NCBI RefSeq assembly: GCF_000614065.1
Contig: NZ_BAKG01000019.1
Coordinates: 1 to 57,001 of the forward strand
Reading direction: 5' to 3'
From: Prevotella dentasini JCM 15908
GTDB taxonomy: Bacteria; Bacteroidota; Bacteroidia; Bacteroidales; Bacteroidaceae
DNA: 57,001 bases
Below, in pieces: positions 11,201 to 19,356 of this stretch; position 1 is the stretch's first letter, and the number at the start of each line of letters is the position of its first letter. The notes under the pieces were generated by a model. That model worked only from the letters and a program-made list of their open reading frames with translations, did no database searches and was not told where the DNA came from. A program made the translations under genes and the position numbers.

Positions 11201-11338
11201 CTGCATGATTGTGGCTCCGATGACCGGCTCCCCCGTGGGGTCGAGAACGGTACCACTAACGTTAATGTCCTGCGCCGAGACTATCGCGCAAAACATCAAG
11301 AGCATGGTGCTCAGTAAAATCTTTCTTAGGTGTTCCAT
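8222..11338 (-). CDS. susC-like: SusC-like TonB-dependent outer-membrane transporter
   Basis: This intact 1038-residue TonB-dependent transporter imports fructo-oligosaccharides together with the SusD lid. A signal peptide ends at SAQ (about residue 22). A carboxypeptidase-regulatory-like domain (about 25-100) contains GTVLDPTGEPVIGATI. The TonB-dependent plug (about 105-230) carries the SusC hallmark DPLYVIDGVP and GSRAANGVVIITTRKG. A 22-stranded barrel follows, ending in the aromatic terminal strand SFSLGLQLGF. It is the first gene of the susC-susD-DUF4960 transcript. A -7 box and the shared operator-like element lie at 11388-11440. No TonB-interacting N-terminal FecR-sensing extension is present, so control is through the hybrid regulator. 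Confidence 0.95.
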   Translation of the reverse strand: MEHLRKILLSTMLLMFCAIVSAQDINVSGTVLDPTGEPVIGATIMQKGTSNGTITDLDGHFSFKAPKGSIISISYIGYTTQEVAAAENMNISLQENAKELTEVVVTGYQVQRKADLTGSVAVVQTKDLKTSSDPDPMRALQGKVPGMTISTDGSPSGVGTVRIRGIGSFNSSQDPLYVIDGVPTTSSLNSLNMNDIESMQVLKDAASASIYGSRAANGVVIITTRKGKKGDKVKVNFAANLTAQVYNSQSMMKLSNSREYAAAMAQAALNDGLDPVVYARNYGLDLNAAEGFDIQAWNPATNQYDSYTVNGAYDGYINSRKTMKLSDTDWLDAISRTGFAQSYDLSLSNASDKYSALFSLGYKKTTGILKYTDFENFSARMNTSFNVNKYVTIGENATITYSDQVNLYPMEDALKMSPTVPVYEEDGKTFGGPVGGMSDRQNPMRELYMNRDNRQKIWRIFGNAFIDIKPVEGLLLRSNFGVDYDQSFIHSVIHTFASDVVKNATSSSTLGGANDLKWTWSNTANYNFTLWNEHNFTTLLGMEMHHQNRDDMTSYAEKFALENYEYMWPDAATGTKRGTGIGSGYNLVSFFGKIDYNWKDLLLASFTIRRDGSSRFGENNRYGTFPAFTLGYRLSKNLNADWLDELKLRLSWGATGNQAISNTARYGLYVADYGKSRESSTAYDLNLEGSGMFPSGFRATQQENKDLKWETTYQWNAGVDFNMFHNSFYGSIDGYIKEVKDMLILPAFLGATGEGGNMWSNGPSLKNIGMEFQAGYRHTTAYGLGYNINGNLDFFRNKVTYLPSTTTGSYAHTSKQNLVEAEKPYGSIVGYVVDGLYQNREEVLASGQENARVGGLKYADLDGNGKITEADQDWIFNPVPDFSWGLNFEFNYKNFDLSMFFQGVCGVDIYNNQKFQTDFFSITDPGSNKGSRMLDAWTTGNTGSSIPALTTNNTGDEGRASSYFVEHGSWMKMRSLQLGYNFTQALLDKLHMSSARVYCSANNLFTLKSNGFTVSDPENPDWAYPHATSFSLGLQLGF

Positions 11339-11387
11339 TCGAAAAATGTTAGGACAATTAGTAATTGGTTTTGTAAAGTTTACGCCG

Positions 11388-11440
11388 CAAAGATAGTCTC
11401 ATTATACTATGAAAGGCACGGAAGCATCGTTCACAGAATA
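11388..11440 (-). promoter_or_regulatory. susC promoter and putative fructan-regulator operator
   Basis: On the minus strand TATCTTTG at 11395-11388 is a consensus -7 box 50 bp before the start codon. TGAACGATGCTTCCGT at 11433-11418 begins 32 nt upstream of the box. This is the third and most divergent copy of the element found before GH32 and the permease. Confidence 0.6.
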
Positions 11441-12110
11441 CAAATATTGTATCTATGAAACGTTTTTCCTACTATCAGAACGCTTTTTACAAGTGATGGT
11501 AGACATATATCTGCACCGTCTCCTTTACTCTGAAAGATAGGAGAAGTATGCAAAAGCCGAAAAAGAGTACTTTCAACTTCATAAGGGTTCTATAGCCAAT
11601 CTGCCCAGAACTGCGTCGGATGTAAGCAACTCTATTAAAAAGAAAAACAAGAGAGCTAATTTCTCCTTTATTTTGGGAAATATTGTTTCCAAAATAAAGA
11701 AGAAATTTCTATTTGAATTTGCGAGAACGTTGGATACAAAAAACCATTAACTCAAACGCAAATATAGATAGCCAGAATCTGAATAATGCAGATTGGCACA
11801 CATAGCTTATAATTATGCCCCCAAAAAAATCAAAAGATGGATAACGGATAAATGGTATTTCTTTTTGTAAATATTAAATGTTCGTCTTTCTAATTTCATT
11901 TTTTTGAATGAAATAACACCTTCACCTGTATAAGTTCCTTCTTGTTTTACCATAATAATAAGAACTTTAACTACATTTGTACCCGACTTCTCCCATCTCG
12001 CCGAATATTGAGAGAAGGACATCTTGCAGCTGTCAAAACAGGCATACTTCAAAGCAACCGAATTGGGAATATAAACCAAAGGCACCCAAAATCAAATTAG
12101 GCAAGCACAC
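11441..12110. other. AT-rich intergenic region between the regulator and susC
   Basis: This 670-bp stretch is visibly richer in A and T than its neighbours. It holds a long inverted repeat at 11661-11706 (arms around CTTTATTTTGGGAAA and TTTCCAAAATAAAG, loop about 5 nt). A 90-codon minus-strand frame at 11813-12085 has no recognisable domain and an unconvincing start, so I do not call it a gene. No tRNA or known riboswitch was recognised. Confidence 0.5.
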
Positions 12111-12198
12111 GAAAGTGCCGTTTTCGTGCAGTCAAAGTGGCACTTTCACGAGGCGGAAACGGCACTTTCGTTTTACGAAAACGGCACTTTGACTTTGC
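12111..12198. repeat. 22-bp period quasi-palindrome array B (4 units)
   Basis: Units begin at 12111, 12133, 12155 and 12177, exactly 22 bp apart. Cores run GAAAGTGCCGTTTTCG, CAAAGTGGCACTTTCA, GGAAACGGCACTTTCG and GAAAACGGCACTTTGA. The first reads as the reverse complement type of the last two, yet all stay in phase. It lies 75 bp beyond the 3' end of the hybrid regulator gene. This is the clearest copy of the family. Confidence 0.85.
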
Positions 12199-12272
12199 TG
12201 TTGTAGGAACTTTATGAATTTACTTTATATACTACACGATTCTGCCACTCCCATTTGGCTGTGGCTACGCCG

Positions 12273-14910
12273 TTACCGCTCCTGTCCGGGCTGTATGCCG
12301 AACTCCTCCTTGTAGCACTTGGAGAAGTAGCTCGGAGTGGAGAAACCGACTGCATAGGCCACTTCGGAGATGGAACGCTCCGTTGTCTGGAGCAGATGGC
12401 GGGCGCGTGCGAGGCGGGCCTTGCGCAGCATCTCGACAGGGGAATAGCCTGTCAGGGCCTTCACCTTCCTATATAGCTGTACCCGGGAGAGACCTATCTC
12501 CTCGCCAATCTTCTCCACACTCAGCTCGCTGTCGGAGAGATGGTCTTGTATTATCTTCCTGAGCTGGGAAACAAAGGTCTTATCCGCCTCATTGGAAAGT
12601 CCGTTTTCTTCGGTTTCATCGGCCTGATTGGCAAAAAGACGGTGCAGATGGCGACGACTCTTCAAGAGGTTCTCCACTCGCGAACACAACACACGCGACG
12701 AGAAAGGCTTGGCTATATAGGCATCTGCCCCGCTGTCGTAGCCTTCCGCCCTCTGCGAGTCGAGTCCGTGGGCAGTCAGAAGTATCACGGGGATATGGCT
12801 CGTTGCTGCTTCCGACTTCAACAGCTTGCAGAGTTCAAAACCGTCCATCACGGGCATCATCACGTCGGAGACTATGACATCGGGGACAATACGGCGTGCC
12901 AGTTCCAGCCCATACTTGCCATCGGCAGCCTCGCTGACCTTGTAGGAACTTCCGAGGATGGTGCGCAGATAGGTGCGAATGTCGTTGTTGTCGTCTATAA
13001 TCAGCACTTCGGGCTTGCTGTCTTCGCCGCTTCCGATGAGTTCATCAATATTGCGGGACACGTTCAGTGAAGACACGTCTTCCGTATCTTCCACTATCAG
13101 TGGGACATACGGCTGTGGGGCAGCTGCCATTTCTCCCTTTTGTTTCAGGGGCAGCGTAATGATAAAAGATGCGCCTTTGCCTTCTCCGCTCTCTACGGCT
13201 ACCTTTCCGTGGTGCATGTCTGCGTAAGCCTTCACCAGTGCCAGCCCAATCCCCGTCCCCCCACTGGCGTTGCTGGCCTGAAAGAAGCGCGAGAAGACAT
13301 GCTTCACCTCGTCTTTGGGAATCCCTATTCCGTCGTCAGAAACGACAATTTCGACGGTTTCATCGTGCTTCTTTGCAGAAAAGACTATGTGTCCGCCTGT
13401 CTGCGTGTACTTCATGGCGTTGCTGAGAAGATTGTAGCAGATGCGTTCCACCTTGGAAAGGTCGGCACGTACAGGGAGCGTTTCGGGCACTTCCAGCCTT
13501 AGGCTTATCTTTTGCTTCATGGCCGACGCGTTGAAGACGGCAAGCCACTGACGCATATAGTCGGACAGGTCGAAATCGCTCAGTACCATGGGCATCTTTC
13601 CGTTCTGAACCTTTCGGAAATCAAGAATTTCTCCGACGAGCTGGGTAAGGACGTTCACATTGCGCTGAACCATCCGAAGCATCGTGCTCTGCTCGTCGGT
13701 CAGATGCCCCATTTCAAGGAGATGCTCCACCGGGGCGGCTATCAGCGTCAGCGGAGTGCGAAGCTCATGGCTGACGCCGGTAAAGAACTGGAGCTTCGCA
13801 TTTGCCGTTTCCTCTTCCAAACGGTGCTTCATCACGATGGTGCGGTACGTATAGACGATGAGGCCCAACAGCAGCACGATGATGACACCAAAGAGAATCA
13901 TGTATATCTTCTGGTGCTTGTACTGGGCCAGATAAGCGTCTACGCGTCCGTGGAGAGAAGTCAGCCGGCTGGCCTGCTTCACAACTTCCTCGTTCTGAAG
14001 CAGCAGGACGCGGGCATTGTCACGCGTAACGAGTGCTCCCGTCAGGTAATTGTCGCGGCGAAACGGCTTTCCTTCAAGGATGCTGATGGCCAGTTGCATC
14101 ACAAGGTCGCCGCGTGTCGGATAGATATAGGAGCTTCCAAATGTCCGTCGCGGACATTTTCAAGCCCTCCGTTTGGCGAGGGAAGGGCATCAATACCCGT
14201 ATATCGCATGCTGCCAAGCCCCTTTCGCAGTGCAGCCTTCCTTGCCCCCATCGCCATACGGTCGTTCTGGGCAAACACATAGTCTATCTTCGCGGGACGG
14301 GCCAGTACCGTATCCATCACCTTCTCGGCCTTTTCCATCAGCCATCCGGCGTTGGCACGGCCCACGAGCTTTACGTCCGGATACCGCTTCAAGGCAGCCA
14401 TAAAGCCGCGGTGGCGGTCTATGGCCGGCGACGACTTCGGCAGCCCCTCCAGTTCGAATACATTCCCTCTGCCTTTAAGCTGCCGGGCAATATATTCGCC
14501 CATTGCACGGCCCGCCTCAAAATTATCTGCACCGATAAAGGCCGTGTACTTCTTCGAGTCGGTCTTTCGGTCGAAGAGAATGACGGGGATGCCTTTGTCA
14601 TACGCCCGGTCGATGGCGGCGGAAACGGTATGCAGCTGATTGGGCGAGACTATGAGCAAATCGACGCCTTATCGACAAACTGGTCTATCTGCCGGGTCTG
14701 CAACCGGTCGTCATCGTTGGCGGATGCAAATTCGAGTGTAACGTTGTCGTGCTGATAGGTGCCCATGACGAGTTCTTCGTTGAGCTTGTCGCGCCAGATG
14801 TCTTCGGAGCATTGGGATACTCCGATAATATATTTTCGTTCCCCGCTCTTGCAACCGAAGAGCAGCATTGCAGGTAGAAATAGCAGTAAGAAGCGTGTCG
14901 TCAGTTTCAT
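12273..14910 (-). CDS. Hybrid two-component system fructan/fructose sensor-regulator (two frameshifts)
   Basis: This one-protein two-component system has about 879 residues. A short signal or membrane segment with a lipobox-like LLFGC precedes a periplasmic type I sugar-binding domain (about 30-310: IIGVSQ, LLIVSPNQ, VILFDRKTDS, YVFAQNDRMAMGA). A transmembrane helix (IYMILFGVIIVLLLGLIVY), a histidine kinase with SHELRTPL and N/G boxes, a receiver (VIVSDVMMPVMDG, AKPFS) and a C-terminal AraC-type helix-turn-helix follow. This architecture is that of BT1754, whose periplasmic domain binds fructose (established knowledge). Frames break near 14133 and 14667, and one added base at each restores HLEASYIYPTRG and DKGVDLLIVSPN. 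It should activate the three operator-bearing promoters to its left. Confidence 0.92.
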
Positions 14911-14940
14911 GTGATATAGTTTTATAAATGGTACACCTTA

Positions 14941-14948
14941 CAAAGATA
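14941..14948 (-). promoter_or_regulatory. -7 box of the hybrid regulator gene
   Basis: TATCTTTG on the minus strand lies 31 bp before the start codon. No element like the fructan operator is found near it, so the regulator does not look autoregulated. Confidence 0.5.
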
Positions 14949-15148
14949 AAGAGTTTTTCCAACAACAGCAAAAAAAAAGACGGTTTGTTGCATGCCGGGG
15001 CCTGCCCTCCTATGCTGCCGGCTTTCTTCATCCGTATCAGACGCATACCCGTCTTCTGCCGTGATGCAGGGGCGGAAACATATACAGCTCTTCTTTCTTG
15101 GTCGAAGACGGAGGCGGACCTCAAGGGTCAGGACAAGGACAAAAGAGA

Positions 15149-15178
15149 GAGCCGGCACTCATTTATGAATGTCGGCTC
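15149..15178 (-). terminator. Terminator after the sigma/membrane-partner pair
   Basis: The arms GAGCCGGCACTCAT and ATGAATGTCGGCTC form a near-perfect stem with a two-base loop. On the minus strand it is followed by TCTCTCTTTTG, a moderately T-rich tail. It lies about 107 bp downstream of the gene ending at 15285. Confidence 0.5.
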
Positions 15179-15284
15179 TTCTTAACGTTAGTATGTTATA
15201 CAAATTTGAGAGAATTTGAAACTTCACAGTTTCGTCTTGTTTTACTAAACATTGATTTATTATAGAGAAAGCATAGAAATTTGC

Positions 15285-15767
15285 TTATTTGATAATGGTA
15301 GTCTCCTGTGCCTGTGGCTTGTTCTGAACCGAGTCCAGACGGGCGGAGTCTACCTTGGCTACCGACGGCCCCTCGTGGGGCTTTCCGATTTCCGCCATGC
15401 CCTGTGCAGCCTGCGGTTGGGTTTCGGGGCTGTCGAAAGCACCCTGCATGGCGTTGCCGATAGTGAGGACAATGGCTACGATGGCAGCCGCCTTGAAGAG
15501 TGGCATGAGCCGTTGGCGCATCGTGATGATGCGTGCCTTGACGGGCTTCTCCTCCTCAATCATGTTCAGAATCTTCTGGTCGAAATCGTCGCCCAAGACA
15601 TCCTCGGTCTTCAACGATGCCGCATAGGCGAAGAGACTCTGATATGGCAACAGATCAGCCGGAACATTCTCCTGCGAGAAGAATGAGCGGAGAATCTCTT
15701 CTTCCTGAAGAGATGTCTCGCAACGCCAGTAGCGTTCCAATAACTGTTCTATATACTTATAATCCAT
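15285..15767 (-). CDS. Membrane protein, probable partner (anti-sigma-like) of the ECF sigma factor
   Basis: This 160-residue protein has an acidic, helical cytoplasmic N-terminus (about 1-85), a single hydrophobic segment (about 90-108, LFKAAAIVAIVLTIGNAMQG) and a Gln/Ser-rich tail of about 50 residues outside the membrane. It overlaps the sigma-factor gene by 11 bp, so the two are translated together. Gene order, topology and size fit an anti-sigma factor, but no zinc-binding anti-sigma motif or FecR domain is visible. The function is therefore inferred from context only. Many Bacteroidales genomes carry such short membrane proteins next to this sigma class (established knowledge). Confidence 0.7.
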   Translation of the reverse strand: MDYKYIEQLLERYWRCETSLQEEEILRSFFSQENVPADLLPYQSLFAYAASLKTEDVLGDDFDQKILNMIEEEKPVKARIITMRQRLMPLFKAAAIVAIVLTIGNAMQGAFDSPETQPQAAQGMAEIGKPHEGPSVAKVDSARLDSVQNKPQAQETTIIK

Positions 15768-16269
15768 ATTCTTCTATTTTCTGATAACGGCTTTTGACAG
15801 CCTGCCGGGCGCGGAAGATGTTTACCTTCACCTGTTCTTCCGTAATAGCGAGTATATCGGCAATCTCCTTGTATTGCTTTCCCTCGAAGTCGCGGAGCTG
15901 CAAGCAGCTTTTCTGCTTCTCGGGAAGACCGTCCACTATCTCTCTGACCACCCGCACCCTGTCGCGCTGTATCATCCGGTCTTGCGGATTGGAGGAGGTC
16001 TGAGGCTCGCCCGTGCCGACAGAGTCGAGAGAGTCGTTGTTATTGTCCTTCTTCTTGGTTCTGTCCAAGGCGAGATTGCGACATATCCGTAGGCTGAAAG
16101 CCTCAATAGAGTCTATTGACTCCCACTCGTCGCGCTTGTCCCAGAGCTTCATCAGCGTGTCCTGCACAATGTCCTCTGCCTCTGCACGGTTGAGCGTGAT
16201 ACGCAGAGCCAGCCTGAAGAGTTCGTTCTTCAGCGGCAACACATCGTTACGGAAACTGATTTTCTTCAT
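15757..16269 (-). CDS. ECF-type RNA polymerase sigma factor
   Basis: This sigma-70 family extracytoplasmic-function factor has about 170 residues. Region 2 is recognisable by LRITLNRAEAEDIVQDTLMKLWDKRD and the following FSLRICRNLALDRTKKK. Region 4 is seen in LPEKQKSCLQLRDFEGKQYKEIADIL and its recognition helix EEQVKVNIFRARQAVKSR. I place the start at ATG 16269 (MKKISFRND) instead of an upstream in-frame codon at 16302, because family members begin there. It precedes and overlaps the membrane-partner gene. No SusC or TonB receptor adjoins the pair, which makes a glycan trans-envelope role unlikely. Confidence 0.88.
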   Translation of the reverse strand: MKKISFRNDVLPLKNELFRLALRITLNRAEAEDIVQDTLMKLWDKRDEWESIDSIEAFSLRICRNLALDRTKKKDNNNDSLDSVGTGEPQTSSNPQDRMIQRDRVRVVREIVDGLPEKQKSCLQLRDFEGKQYKEIADILAITEEQVKVNIFRARQAVKSRYQKIEEYGL

Positions 16270-16622
16270 CCCTTTGTTATAATGACGATTCGGTGGGGGC
16301 AAAAGTTACAGCCGGGTGTAGCTTTCCTGTTTATTTAACTTTTATTTATGGTAACAGAAGCAAGGGAGATGCTTCGCCCTGTCGGCGACGGCAATAACTC
16401 CGGAACAGCCGTCAGGCAATTGCGCGAAGCCTCAACGCACGATGCGTAAAGCCCAGACGCCTGTCGCGTTTGCCCTGTACGCGGGCATGACAGATATGTG
16501 GCCGGCACGCGGCTGCTTCCGAAAATCCGCCCCGTGCCGCCCATATAGAAAGGGCGGACAGGGGCGGACAATAGGGAATGTGCCTGTTCGGCACGCTCAA
16601 CACGGTGAAAGCCTACAGGGGA
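16270..16622. other. Intergenic region without recognised features
   Basis: This 353-bp gap separates the sigma-factor start from the speA stop. It is GC-rich with several short inverted repeats such as GCCGGCACGCGGC. I see no reading frame, clear terminator or 22-bp array in it. Confidence 0.5.
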
Positions 16623-18515
16623 TTACTCCAAATAGGTATATCCGTACAGCCCACTACGGTAGTTGCTGAGAAACTCCTTGCCTTCCTCCAAGGAGATTTT
16701 GCCCTGCTTGACGCTCTTTGTCACCCATATTTCGAGCTGGCGCACGAGTTTCTTCGGGTTGTACTGAACATATTCCAGAACCTCCTCGACGGTCTCGCCA
16801 TCGAAAATCTGGTCAATGTGGTAATTGCCGTCTTTCACCGAGATGTGTACGGCGTTCGTATCGCCGAAAAGATTGTGCATGTCGCCGAGAATTTCCTGAT
16901 AGGCCCCGACGAGGAATACGCCCAGATAGTAAGGCTCCGTCTTCTTCAGAGGGTGTACGGGGAGAACGTGGCCCGTGCGGCCTTCGGTAACGAAATTGGC
17001 AATCTTGCCATCGCTGTCGCACGTGATGTCCTGCAGGGTGGCCTTGCGTGTCGGACGGTCGCCGAGCCGCTGAATCGGCATGACGGGGAACAGCTGGTCG
17101 ATAGCCCAGCTATCGGGAAGCGACTGGAAGAGAGAGAAGTTGCAGAAGTATTTGTCTGCCAACAGCTTGTCCATGTTCCGCAGCTCGTCGGGGACGTGCT
17201 TCATGCCCTTGGCCATGTTGTTGATTTCGTGGCAGACGCTCCAGTACATCGCCTCTATCTCGGCACGGGTCTTGAGGTCGACCATCCCGTGGGAGAAAAG
17301 TTCCAGAGCCTCCTCCCGGATTTGCTCTGCATCGTGCCAGTCCTCAAGCATATTGCGCGAATCTATGTTGCACCAGATGTCGTAAAGGTCCTTGACGAGC
17401 TGATGGTCGTTGTCCTTCGCCTCGAATTCCTCGGGCATTTCGGGCAGCGAGGCAGTTTCAAGCACGTCGATAACGAGTATGGAGTGGTGGGCGGCAAGGC
17501 TGCGGCCGCTCTCGGTGATGATGTTCGGATGGTCTATTCCATTCTTGTTGGCAGCATCGACAAAGGTATATACGCAGTCGTTAACGTACTCCTGAATACT
17601 GTAGTTGACCGAACTCTCGCTGCTCGAGGAGCGTGTTCCGTCGTAGTCTACGCCCAGTCCGCCACCGCAGTCGACGAAATCGACGTTGTAGCCCATCTTG
17701 CGCAGATTGACATAGTATTGCGCTGCCTCGGTGAGAGCGGTCTGTATACGGCGTATCTTCGTGATTTGCGAGCCGATGTGGAAGTGGATTAACCGCACGC
17801 AGTCGTGTAGTCCCTTTTGGTCGAGCAGCTCCAAGGCACCGAGAAGTTCCGACGAGGTCAGCCCGAACTTGGAAGCATCGCCTCCGCTCTCCGACCATTT
17901 TCCGCTGCCGCTCGAAGCCAGCTTTATGCGGATACCGATGTTCGGCTTCACGTTGAGCTTCTTGGCGGCACGGGCAATGATTTCGATTTCGTTCATCTTC
18001 TCGACGACAATGAAGATGCGTTTGCCCATCTTCTGTGCCAAGAGAGCCAGCTCGATGTAGCTCTGATCCTTGTATCCGTTGCAGATAATGAGCGAGTCGC
18101 TCTGGCATTGTACGGCTATGACGGCATGAAGTTCGGGCTTTGAGCCGGCCTCCAGTCCGAGGTTGAATTTCCGGCCGTGGGATATAATCTCCTCTACGAC
18201 GGGCTGCATCTGGTTCACCTTGATAGGATAGATGATGAAATTCTCGCCCTTGAAGTCGTATTCCTTCTTTGCCTTCTCGAAACAGGAGGATGTTTTCTCG
18301 ATGCGGCTGTCGAGTATGTCGGGGAAACGGAGCAGGACGGGAGGTGTAACGTCCCGTAGGACGAGTTCATCCATCACGTCTCGCAAGTCAATCTCCGTAT
18401 TGTCCTTGCAGGGAGTAACGTAGACATCGCCCTTTTCGTTGATGCCAAAGTAGGAAGTCCCCCATCCGTTGATGTTGTAGAGTTCCTTAGAATCTTCAAT
18501 TGTCCACTTTTTCAT
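16623..18515 (-). CDS. speA: Biosynthetic arginine decarboxylase
   Basis: This 630-residue PLP-dependent enzyme converts arginine to agmatine, the first step of the agmatine route to putrescine and spermidine. The fold type III barrel is recognisable from the PLP-lysine region IIYPIKVNQMQPVVEE (about residue 106), the phosphate-binding glycine loop FVDCGGGLGVDYDGTRS, and the C-terminal domain with IFQSLPDSWAI. Length matches bacterial SpeA. It lies downstream of aroK and topA on the same strand, an order that recurs in Bacteroidales. No adjacent agmatine deiminase or carbamoylputrescine amidase gene is present in the window. Confidence 0.96.
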   Translation of the reverse strand: MKKWTIEDSKELYNINGWGTSYFGINEKGDVYVTPCKDNTEIDLRDVMDELVLRDVTPPVLLRFPDILDSRIEKTSSCFEKAKKEYDFKGENFIIYPIKVNQMQPVVEEIISHGRKFNLGLEAGSKPELHAVIAVQCQSDSLIICNGYKDQSYIELALLAQKMGKRIFIVVEKMNEIEIIARAAKKLNVKPNIGIRIKLASSGSGKWSESGGDASKFGLTSSELLGALELLDQKGLHDCVRLIHFHIGSQITKIRRIQTALTEAAQYYVNLRKMGYNVDFVDCGGGLGVDYDGTRSSSSESSVNYSIQEYVNDCVYTFVDAANKNGIDHPNIITESGRSLAAHHSILVIDVLETASLPEMPEEFEAKDNDHQLVKDLYDIWCNIDSRNMLEDWHDAEQIREEALELFSHGMVDLKTRAEIEAMYWSVCHEINNMAKGMKHVPDELRNMDKLLADKYFCNFSLFQSLPDSWAIDQLFPVMPIQRLGDRPTRKATLQDITCDSDGKIANFVTEGRTGHVLPVHPLKKTEPYYLGVFLVGAYQEILGDMHNLFGDTNAVHISVKDGNYHIDQIFDGETVEEVLEYVQYNPKKLVRQLEIWVTKSVKQGKISLEEGKEFLSNYRSGLYGYTYLE

Positions 18516-18665
18516 AATCCGTAAGCCCTCCCAAACTTGCCGGCCGTGCTCTGTCGGCCGTCCGTCCGGGCATTTATAATAAGTATTCTATGTATGTTGA
18601 TAATATTGTTTTCTCCATCCAAAACCGATGAAATGGTCGTTTTCTATAATCGGAAAGCCTTTCTT

Positions 18666-19217
18666 TCAGATGCCGAGGAGTGCCCGGAGCTGTTCTACCG
18701 ACTCTTTTATCATGCCGTAATTATCCAGCAGATTGACATCGAGGACGTGTCGCGCCTTCATGTAGAATGGCTCGCGGTGCCGTAGCTGCTCCCGGATGAA
18801 CGCATACACCTCTTCGGGAGTCTTGTCGAGCAGCAGCGGGCGAACCGACCTGCCCATCTTGAGGTGTCCGTAAAGCACCTCGGGGGTCGCCTTCAGGTAG
18901 ACCGTCTCGCCCTGTTGGTTAATATAGTCGATGTTATCGAAGAAACAAGGCGTTCCGCCACCACAGGAGACGATGACATTCTCGAACTCCGCCACCTCGT
19001 GGAGCATATTTCGCTCTATCTTCCGGAAGCCTTCCTCGCCCCGTTCGTCGAAAATCTGCTTCACGGTCTTGCGCATCCGGCTCTCAATATACCAGTCCAA
19101 GTCGTAGAAAGGAATATCCATCTCTTTCGAGAGTGCCCTTCCCAACGTCGTTTTCCCGGATCCCATGTAGCCGACAATGATGATGCGCTGTGGCGTCTGT
19201 GCCTTTGCTTCTGCCAT
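18666..19217 (-). CDS. aroK: Shikimate kinase
   Basis: This 183-residue P-loop kinase phosphorylates shikimate at the 3-hydroxyl in the chorismate pathway. The Walker A motif GYMGSGKTTLGRAL lies at about residues 16-29. The shikimate-binding DLD segment (FYDLDWYIESR) at about 38 and the GGGTP loop at about 85-89 are present. The lid arginine region KMGRSVRPLL is at about 116-125. It ends 151 bp before speA and starts 140 bp after the topA stop. The Walker B-like and lid residues are all intact. Confidence 0.95.
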   Translation of the reverse strand: MAEAKAQTPQRIIIVGYMGSGKTTLGRALSKEMDIPFYDLDWYIESRMRKTVKQIFDERGEEGFRKIERNMLHEVAEFENVIVSCGGGTPCFFDNIDYINQQGETVYLKATPEVLYGHLKMGRSVRPLLLDKTPEEVYAFIREQLRHREPFYMKARHVLDVNLLDNYGMIKESVEQLRALLGI

Positions 19218-19356
19218 ATAGCTTGGTTTTTGAGGCCGTCTGTTCCCTGCAAGGATAATCAGCCTTAGGAAGCTGCATCCCCGAAAGTCTCCCCTGAGAC
19301 AGGGAAACCAGACTTGCGAGGGTGCAAGTCCCTACGTTCCGACAGCCCTTGCCGCT

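Noticed and set aside
11813..12085. A 90-codon minus-strand frame upstream of susC
   Set aside because: No domain, signal or plausible start; AT-rich region with no supporting context.
12111..12198. The 22-bp arrays as CRISPR
   Set aside because: Units are only 22 bp in total, repeats are imperfect and mixed in orientation, variable parts are 7-8 bases, and no cas gene is present.
15285..16269. The sigma factor and membrane partner as a SusC-linked FecIR-type system for the fructan locus
   Set aside because: The partner has no FecR domain, susC lacks the N-terminal signalling extension, and the locus has its own hybrid regulator.
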